A stretch of 6,188 nt of DNA, taken from NCBI GenBank assembly GCA_002451275.1, contig DKBS01000061.1, positions 11,612 to 17,799 on the forward strand, in the 5' to 3' direction. Source of the stretch: Planctomycetaceae bacterium UBA6894. GTDB taxonomy: Bacteria; Planctomycetota; Planctomycetia; Gemmatales; Gemmataceae. The notes under the pieces were generated by a model. The model was not told the origin of the DNA and did not search any database. It saw only the letters and a program-made list of their open reading frames with translations. Shown here piece after piece: positions 1 to 6,188 of the stretch (positions within the stretch are counted from its first letter, which is position 1; the number at the start of each line of letters is the position of its first letter). Made by a program: the position numbers and the translations under genes.

Positions 1-2186
<2,186 letters not shown>

Positions 2187-2190
2187 CGGG

Positions 2191-2197
2191 TCACCTC
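2191..2197 (-). promoter_or_regulatory. ribosome binding site of alaS
   Basis: On the minus strand this reads GAGGTGA, a strong match to the anti-Shine-Dalgarno complement, ending four bases before the ATG at 2186. It decides in favour of that ATG over the in-frame ATG at 2204, which lies upstream of this site and could not use it. Confidence 0.7.
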
Positions 2198-2223
2198 GGG
2201 ACATGGTTTTTACAAATTGGCTG

Positions 2224-3420
2224 TCAGTGGACGGGCGGCCCGGCGGCCCACGCCGACTCCGTGGCGACGCGTGTCACCTCGACGAGCGGCACCTGATGCG
2301 ACCGGGAGATGGATTGGCAGTCATCGAATTCGGGGCTGGGCTGCCACTCGAGGGCTCCCTTGAGGCCCTGCAGCTTGGCCCACTTCACGCGCACCGTGCC
2401 CCAGGGGGTGACGCATTCGCCGGCCTGGCGCGGCAATTTCCACCGGGCGACACGCGTTCTGCGCAGTCCCAGGGACCGGGTTTCCGCCAGCACCAGCGCG
2501 GCGATGGCCGCCTCTTTGCCTTCGGGCGCCAGGACCACCAGCAGGCAGCCGGGCCGGCCCTTCTTCATGTGGGTGGCGATGGTGTAGGCATCGAGCGCCC
2601 CGGCTAGCAGCGCCTGGCTGGCCGCGTGGCCGATCACTTCGCCGGGCTGGTCGTCGATGGTGGTCTCCAGTTGCCAGACCCAATCGGTCTCCAGACCGGT
2701 GGAGGCGCTTCCCTGCCCCACAAAGACCCGGAGGAGGTTGGGGTGGGTGGGATAGCGGCGGGTGCCCGCCCCATGGCCGACGCGGTCGTAGGTGAGCAGG
2801 AGCTGGCTGGTCCACTGGTTCACCCAAGCCTTGAGGACCGCGGCACCTGTGGGCGTGGTGAGTTCCCCCTCGACGGGGTTGGGCGCCAGGGGCAGGCCAC
2901 GCATGAGCAGGGCGGTGGCGGGAGCCGGGACGGGCATCCAGCCGTGGTCGCACTTCACGCGACCGCTGCCCAGGGGAACCGGGGCGGCGGAAAGATGGTC
3001 GATGTCGAGCAGGTCCAAGGCGTAGGCGCTGCCCAAAATGTCGGTGATGCTGTCGAGGGCACCCACCTCGTGGAAGTGGACTTTTTCGAGGGGGACATTG
3101 TGGATGGCGGCCTCGGCCTCACCGAGGACCTGGAAGGCGTCGAGCGCGCGCTGGCGGGCCCGGGGGGGCAGTTCCGAGGCGACGATGATGTCCTGGATTT
3201 CAGGCAGGTGCCTGGCGGGCTGGTCTTCGGGCGCCTCAATCTCGAGGTGCAGGGCGCGGACACCGCAGTGGCTGACTTCTTCGACGCCGAGGGTGACCGG
3301 CAATTTCAACCGGTCGAGCATGGCGCGGAGGGGATCGACGGGGGCGCCGGCATCGATGAGGGCGGCCAGAAGCATGTCGCCGGCGATCCCGCTGAAGCAA
3401 TCGAGATGCGCCGTAGCCAC
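2224..3420 (-). CDS. larC: LarC, nickel insertion protein for the nickel-pincer nucleotide cofactor
   Basis: LarC (old name DUF111) is the CTP-dependent nickel chelatase that puts Ni into pyridinium-3,5-bisthiocarboxylic acid mononucleotide, the cofactor of lactate racemase LarA and related racemases/epimerases. The 398-residue product matches the usual family length. Visible family motifs are DCFSGIAGDM (7-16), VHFHEVGALDSI (114-125), PVPLGSG (147-153), a CDHGWMPVPAPAT block (157-169), GELTTPTGAA (185-194), ETTIDD (252-257, in the LarC2-like half) and MKKGRPG (285-291). The start is GTG at 3420: a TAG stop lies two codons upstream in frame, and only a weak GGGG could serve as ribosome binding site. 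The frame is continuous, unlike Lactiplantibacillus plantarum, where larC1/larC2 are joined by programmed frameshifting. The His-rich loop often present before the HLPEI-like segment (about 71-75) is absent here. No larA, larB or larE is in the window. It sits between tRNA-Leu and alaS. Confidence 0.94.
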   Translation of the reverse strand: MATAHLDCFSGIAGDMLLAALIDAGAPVDPLRAMLDRLKLPVTLGVEEVSHCGVRALHLEIEAPEDQPARHLPEIQDIIVASELPPRARQRALDAFQVLGEAEAAIHNVPLEKVHFHEVGALDSITDILGSAYALDLLDIDHLSAAPVPLGSGRVKCDHGWMPVPAPATALLMRGLPLAPNPVEGELTTPTGAAVLKAWVNQWTSQLLLTYDRVGHGAGTRRYPTHPNLLRVFVGQGSASTGLETDWVWQLETTIDDQPGEVIGHAASQALLAGALDAYTIATHMKKGRPGCLLVVLAPEGKEAAIAALVLAETRSLGLRRTRVARWKLPRQAGECVTPWGTVRVKWAKLQGLKGALEWQPSPEFDDCQSISRSHQVPLVEVTRVATESAWAAGPPVH

Positions 3421-3447
3421 GAACTACCCCATCTAGCCCATTGCCTG

Positions 3448-3457
3448 AAAAAACAAA
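3448..3457 (-). terminator. T-run directly after the tRNA, possible leaky terminator
   Basis: Read on the minus strand, the tRNA 3' end is followed at once by TTTGTTTTTT. The GC-rich acceptor and T-arm stems just upstream could act as the hairpin of a rho-independent terminator, though the tRNA fold itself is not a compact terminator stem. If it works it would be partial, since larC starts only 27 bases further on and shows no promoter of its own. It may instead be a single-stranded processing site for tRNA 3' maturation. Confidence 0.3.
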
Positions 3458-3540
3458 TGGCCCGGGCGGGACTTGAACCCGCACCTCCGTACGGAGACAG
3501 GCTTCTAAGACCTGCATGTCTGCCATTCCATCACCGGGCC
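3458..3540 (-). tRNA. tRNA-Leu, anticodon UAG
   Basis: The minus strand folds as a class II (long variable arm) tRNA of 83 nt without CCA. The acceptor stem is GGCCCGG (3534-3540) with CCGGGCC (3459-3465), a perfect 7 bp, with discriminator A at 3458. A three-pair D stem ATG/CAT follows U8-G9. The anticodon stem is CAGGT/GCCTG around the loop CTTAGAA, giving anticodon TAG (plus-strand 3505-3507), which reads CUA and probably other CUN leucine codons. The variable arm is a clean CTCCG-TA-CGGAG hairpin (3485-3496). The T arm is GCGGG-TTCAAGT-CCCGC (3466-3482). The long variable arm and the A discriminator both agree with leucine identity. CCA is not encoded and must be added after transcription. 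Confidence 0.96.
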
Positions 3541-3569
3541 ATGGGTTTCCTTGCGAAAACCACGCTTTG

Positions 3570-3596
3570 ATTATGCTAGCGCAAAGGCCGGCACAA
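3570..3596 (-). promoter_or_regulatory. candidate promoter for tRNA-Leu and perhaps larC-alaS
   Basis: In the 109-bp gap between argA and the tRNA, which is AT-richer than its surroundings, the minus strand reads CATAAT (3570-3575), five of six matches to a -10 box, placed so that transcription would begin about 20 bases before the tRNA. The best -35 is TTGTGC (3591-3596), only three of six matches and with a short 15-bp spacer. The -10 is convincing, the -35 weak. The rest of the gap shows no gene and no clear terminator for argA, so read-through from argA is also possible. Confidence 0.35.
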
Positions 3597-3649
3597 TTGC
3601 AGGCTTTTTAACGGCAAAATTGGGGGTGGAAACGGGCCTGGGCACCGGT

Positions 3650-5026
3650 TCAGGCGGGGCCCGGCCCGGTGGAGGCCAATTTCTTGATCAGCACCAGCGA
3701 GTGGCGGCCGCTTTTGTCGTACTTTTCCTTGCGGGCCGCGGGAAGGCTCTCCGACGAGCCGGGCGAGAAGCCCCCCTTGTTCTGGAAATAGTTGAAAGTC
3801 TGGGTGGACAGGCAAAACAGCTCGTCCATGCCAGCCTCGCGGGCCCTAGCCTCGGCGTATTGCATCATTTTCGAGCCGATACCCCGGTTTTCAAACCGTG
3901 GATCCACGCAGACGCAGGCCAGTTCGGCCTTCTTCTCGGCGGGGTAGAGGTGCACCGCGGCGCAGGCCACGGGTGTGCGATCCACCTCGAAGACAAAGAA
4001 ATCGGGCGCCTGCCGCTCGATTTCCGCGCGGGTACGGCGCACCAGTTCCTCGTTTGCCACGCCGTCGGCGATGAGGCTCAGGATGGTGCGGCTGTCGCTT
4101 TTCTTGGCGGGACGGATGGACTGGTACTCGTTGGCGTGCACCATGGTGCCCACGCCCAGGTTGGAAAAGACCTCGGCCAACAGGCCCTCTTCCATGCGGC
4201 CATCGATGATATGGACCCGGGGCACGCCCAGGCGCACGGCCCGGACGCCCTGCTCCACCTTGGCGGCGACTTCCTGGGGCAGGAGGTCGCGGGCGGTGCG
4301 CAGCAGGGTATCGGCCTCCTCCACCGACATGGACCGAATGAGCCGGGCTTTGCCTTCTTCGGGCGGGTGGCGGGTGAGGACAGGCTTGATGGCCTCGGCC
4401 ACCTTTTCGTTCACCTTGGCCGGCAGGACGACCCCGGGGTGGGTGTTGAGGTAGATGAGCTTGGCGGCCTTGAGGGCAACGGCCACATCGACAGCGACCA
4501 CATCGGAATTGAGACGGAAGGAGCTGCCCTCGCCGTCGCTGGCAACCGGGGGCACGACCGGGATAACCCCTTGGGCGATGGTGGACAGCAGGAAATCACT
4601 GTTCACCCGCTCGACCTTGCCGGTGTGGCGGAAATCGACCCCGCCGATGATGCCCATGGGGTGAGCCACCAGGTAATTGCCGGTGGCGCCGCGCAGATCG
4701 GCCCCATCCAGCCCCTCGACGAGCTCGTAGCTGACCCGGGTGCTGGCAAAGAGGGCCAGTTGCAGCGTGGCATCGTCGGTCAGGCCGGAGCCATCGAGAT
4801 TGGTGGGGGTTTCGCCGGTACGCTGGGCCAACCGGGTAATCTGGTGAGCCGCCCCATGCACCAGGACCACGCCGATACTGAGCGACCGCAAGAGCGCGAT
4901 GTCTAGCAGAAGATTTCTAAAATTTTCATCTTCAACCACGGCGCCATCGATTGCAATCACGAAGACCCGATCCCGAAAGCGGGGCACATACCGCAGGATC
5001 TCGCGGAGATGGGTGAGGCGATTCAT
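3650..5026 (-). CDS. argA: N-acetylglutamate synthase (amino-acid N-acetyltransferase)
   Basis: Catalyses acetyl-CoA + L-glutamate to N-acetylglutamate, the first step of arginine synthesis, in the cytoplasm. The 458-residue product has the two-domain ArgA layout (E. coli ArgA is about 443). An N-terminal amino-acid-kinase fold (about 15-290) includes FVIAIDGAVVEDENF and VLVHGAAHQI (about 54-63); in this family that domain binds arginine for feedback inhibition rather than acting as a kinase. A C-terminal GNAT domain begins at IRPAKKSDS (about 304) and carries the acetyl-CoA loop RGIGS (381-385), followed by NYFQNKGGF and a SLPAARKEKY segment typical of ArgA ends. I chose ATG at 5026 because family similarity begins right after it; a GTG at 5098 would add 24 residues that look unrelated. 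Neither start has a good ribosome binding site. It is divergent from trxB. An arginine-insensitive form cannot be excluded from sequence alone. Confidence 0.88.
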   Translation of the reverse strand: MNRLTHLREILRYVPRFRDRVFVIAIDGAVVEDENFRNLLLDIALLRSLSIGVVLVHGAAHQITRLAQRTGETPTNLDGSGLTDDATLQLALFASTRVSYELVEGLDGADLRGATGNYLVAHPMGIIGGVDFRHTGKVERVNSDFLLSTIAQGVIPVVPPVASDGEGSSFRLNSDVVAVDVAVALKAAKLIYLNTHPGVVLPAKVNEKVAEAIKPVLTRHPPEEGKARLIRSMSVEEADTLLRTARDLLPQEVAAKVEQGVRAVRLGVPRVHIIDGRMEEGLLAEVFSNLGVGTMVHANEYQSIRPAKKSDSRTILSLIADGVANEELVRRTRAEIERQAPDFFVFEVDRTPVACAAVHLYPAEKKAELACVCVDPRFENRGIGSKMMQYAEARAREAGMDELFCLSTQTFNYFQNKGGFSPGSSESLPAARKEKYDKSGRHSLVLIKKLASTGPGPA

Positions 5027-5106
5027 GGCGGGGGCGGTTTCCCGATACTGCGGGCTGAAATTCCAGACGGGCCGACACAAAAGTCTATCAGGCCACACCG
5101 GTTTCC

Positions 5107-5123
5107 GGGTGGGGTTTTCACCC
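5107..5123. repeat. short inverted repeat in the argA-trxB intergenic region
   Basis: GGGTG and CACCC arms of 5 bp flank a 7-base centre, about 10 bp upstream of the proposed -35 box of trxB. Its position would suit a regulator binding site acting on one or both divergent genes, but a repeat this short can arise by chance in GC-rich DNA. Confidence 0.2.
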
Positions 5124-5133
5124 TCTGGCTTGG

Positions 5134-5161
5134 TTGACCCGGGGCACCGGCCACCTACTAT
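5134..5161 (+). promoter_or_regulatory. candidate sigma-70-type promoter of trxB
   Basis: TTGACC (5134-5139), five of six matches to the -35 consensus, is separated by 16 bp from TACTAT (5156-5161), four of six matches to the -10 and keeping its key T1, A2 and T6. Transcription would start near 5168, leaving an untranslated leader of about 60 nt before the trxB ATG. It is the best promoter in the 203-bp divergent region; I found no equally good one for argA on the other strand. Confidence 0.5.
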
Positions 5162-5229
5162 GACTTTTTGTTCAGAAGCGATGGTTATGACGATCGCGAC
5201 AGCGGAACAAAACCACCCCGGGGGCAGAC

Positions 5230-6188
5230 ATGGCTGGCACCAATTCAGGGATTCAAAATGTGGTCATTGTGGGCTCAGGCCCGGCCGGCTGGACCGCTGC
5301 CATCTACTGCGCCCGGGCCAACCTGAACCCTCTGGTGGTGGAAGGGGCGGTCACTGAAGAAAACCGCATGAAAGGTACCCTGCCCCTGGGCCAGCTGAAT
5401 CTCACCACGGAAGTCGAGAATTTCCCGGGGTTTCCGTCCGGCCACCTGCGGGAATACCTGTCCACCTCGCTGCCAGAAGATCGCCAGCCGTTCTGGATTC
5501 TGGACAAGGGCAATCAGCCGGCCCACGGGGTGACCGGCCCGGAGCTGATGGAGCTGATGCGGCAGCAGGCGGTGAATTTTGGCGCGCGCATCATCACCGA
5601 TGATGTGACAGAGGTGAATTTCACCAAGCGGCCGTTCCACCTGGAGACCCTGGAAAACGGCTCCATTCAGGCGCACGCGGTGATCATTGCCACGGGTGCA
5701 CGGGCCAACTGGCTGGGCCTGCCCAGCGAGGAGCGGTTCAAGAACAACGGCGTTTCCGCCTGCGCGGTGTGCGACGGCGCCCTGCCCCGCTTCCGCAACA
5801 AGGAGCTGGTGGTGGTGGGTGGTGGCGACTCGGCGGTGGAAGAAGCAAGCTACCTGACCAAATTTGCAAGCAAAGTGTATCTGGTGCACCGTCGGGATAA
5901 ACTGCGCGCCTCGAAAATCATGGAAAAGCGGGCTTTGGAAAATCCCAAGATTGAAGTGGCGTGGAACAGCGCGGTGGACGAGGTGCTGGGCACCGATCAG
6001 GACGGCGTGACCGGGGTTCGCCTGGCCAGCACCACCGGCGGGCAGAAGCGGGAACTCAAGGTTTCTGGCATGTTTTTGGGCATCGGCCACACCCCGAACA
6101 CCGACTTTTTGAAGGGTGCCCTGGAACTGGACGACAAGGGGTATATCGTCTGGAAGAAAATGATGCGCACCAACACCTCGGTGGACGG
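5230..6188 (+). CDS. trxB: thioredoxin-disulfide reductase, 3' end outside the window
   Basis: A cytoplasmic FAD flavoenzyme that uses NADPH to reduce thioredoxin. The first 319 codons are present and open at the window edge. The FAD dinucleotide fold is GSGPAG (15-20), followed by TTEVENFPGFP (59-69). The redox-active disulfide is CAVC followed by DG (178-183), matching the CATC motif of E. coli TrxB. The NADPH fold is VVGGGDSA (195-202), with the HRR..R signature (220-226) that marks NADPH use. GIGHTPNT (284-291) begins the returning FAD domain; its end is missing. Compared with typical TrxB, about 29 extra residues (72-100) separate the ENFPGFPSG and VTGPELM motifs, which are normally adjacent. 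The ATG at 5230 sits 6-7 bases after a weak GGGGG site and the conserved VVIVGSG strand follows closely. Identity is secure for the family; the thioredoxin partner is not visible. Confidence 0.93.
   Translation, partial: MAGTNSGIQNVVIVGSGPAGWTAAIYCARANLNPLVVEGAVTEENRMKGTLPLGQLNLTTEVENFPGFPSGHLREYLSTSLPEDRQPFWILDKGNQPAHGVTGPELMELMRQQAVNFGARIITDDVTEVNFTKRPFHLETLENGSIQAHAVIIATGARANWLGLPSEERFKNNGVSACAVCDGALPRFRNKELVVVGGGDSAVEEASYLTKFASKVYLVHRRDKLRASKIMEKRALENPKIEVAWNSAVDEVLGTDQDGVTGVRLASTTGGQKRELKVSGMFLGIGHTPNTDFLKGALELDDKGYIVWKKMMRTNTSVD

Noticed and set aside
3458..3540. tRNA 3' end as an integration attachment site
   Set aside because: No integrase, direct repeat of the tRNA end or change in gene character is visible next to it; housekeeping genes lie on both sides.
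2626..3570. Plus-strand open frame of 314 codons over larC and the tRNA
   Set aside because: It is antisense to larC and even reads through the tRNA gene. Its product is Gly/Asp/Val-rich without recognisable motifs.
3587..3609. Imperfect hairpin GCCGGC-ACAATT-GCAGGC followed by five T on the plus strand
   Set aside because: Its T-run points the wrong way: every nearby gene is on the minus strand, where the hairpin is followed only by CTTTG. It has a mismatch in a stem of five pairs and overlaps the proposed -35 box, so I do not call it a terminator of argA.
3551..4906. Plus-strand open frame of 451 codons over argA
   Set aside because: It is the shadow of argA, with composition biased by the opposite strand and no domain features.
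3650..5026. Acetylglutamate kinase (argB) as the identity of the argA gene
   Set aside because: The N-terminal half is kinase-like, but a full GNAT domain with the RGIGS acetyl-CoA loop follows, which is the ArgA layout.
5275..6090. Minus-strand open frame of 271 codons over trxB
   Set aside because: The plus strand encodes a motif-complete TrxB across the same bases. The minus-strand product is a His/Gly/Ala-rich shadow.

Overview
This is a GC-rich bacterial chromosome segment. It holds five housekeeping or cofactor loci packed tightly, with no sign of mobile DNA, CRISPR, phage or an accessory island. The alanyl-tRNA synthetase combines a conserved bacterial layout with core motifs that, from memory, look like those of Verrucomicrobiota and of eukaryotic cytosolic enzymes. 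The thioredoxin reductase carries an insertion I associate with the Planctomycetes-Verrucomicrobia group. I therefore lean towards a PVC-group bacterium, but this is inference from recalled sequences and no search was run.

Layout. Positions 1-5026 are read from the minus strand: argA (N-acetylglutamate synthase, 3650-5026), then a tRNA-Leu(UAG) gene (3458-3540), then larC (2224-3420), then alaS (1-2186, whose 3' end lies beyond the window). After a 203-bp divergent promoter region (5027-5229), trxB (thioredoxin reductase) is read from the plus strand and runs off the right edge (5230-6188). Both alaS and trxB are open at a window edge. The long plus-strand frames that cover alaS, larC and argA are GC-rich shadows. 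No gene-free stretch exceeds 300 bases.

How the genes relate. tRNA-Leu, larC and alaS lie in the same direction with gaps of only 37 nt each, so they could be one transcript from a promoter in the 3541-3649 gap, with a leaky T-run just after the tRNA. LarC inserts nickel into the pincer cofactor of LarA-type racemases/epimerases; none of its partners (larA, larB, larE) is in the window. ArgA starts arginine synthesis. TrxB supplies reduced thioredoxin. No shared pathway links the five genes, and I do not see a new biological system here. The points most worth checking are the extra segment in TrxB, the eukaryote-like AlaRS core, and the placement of larC between a tRNA and a tRNA synthetase.
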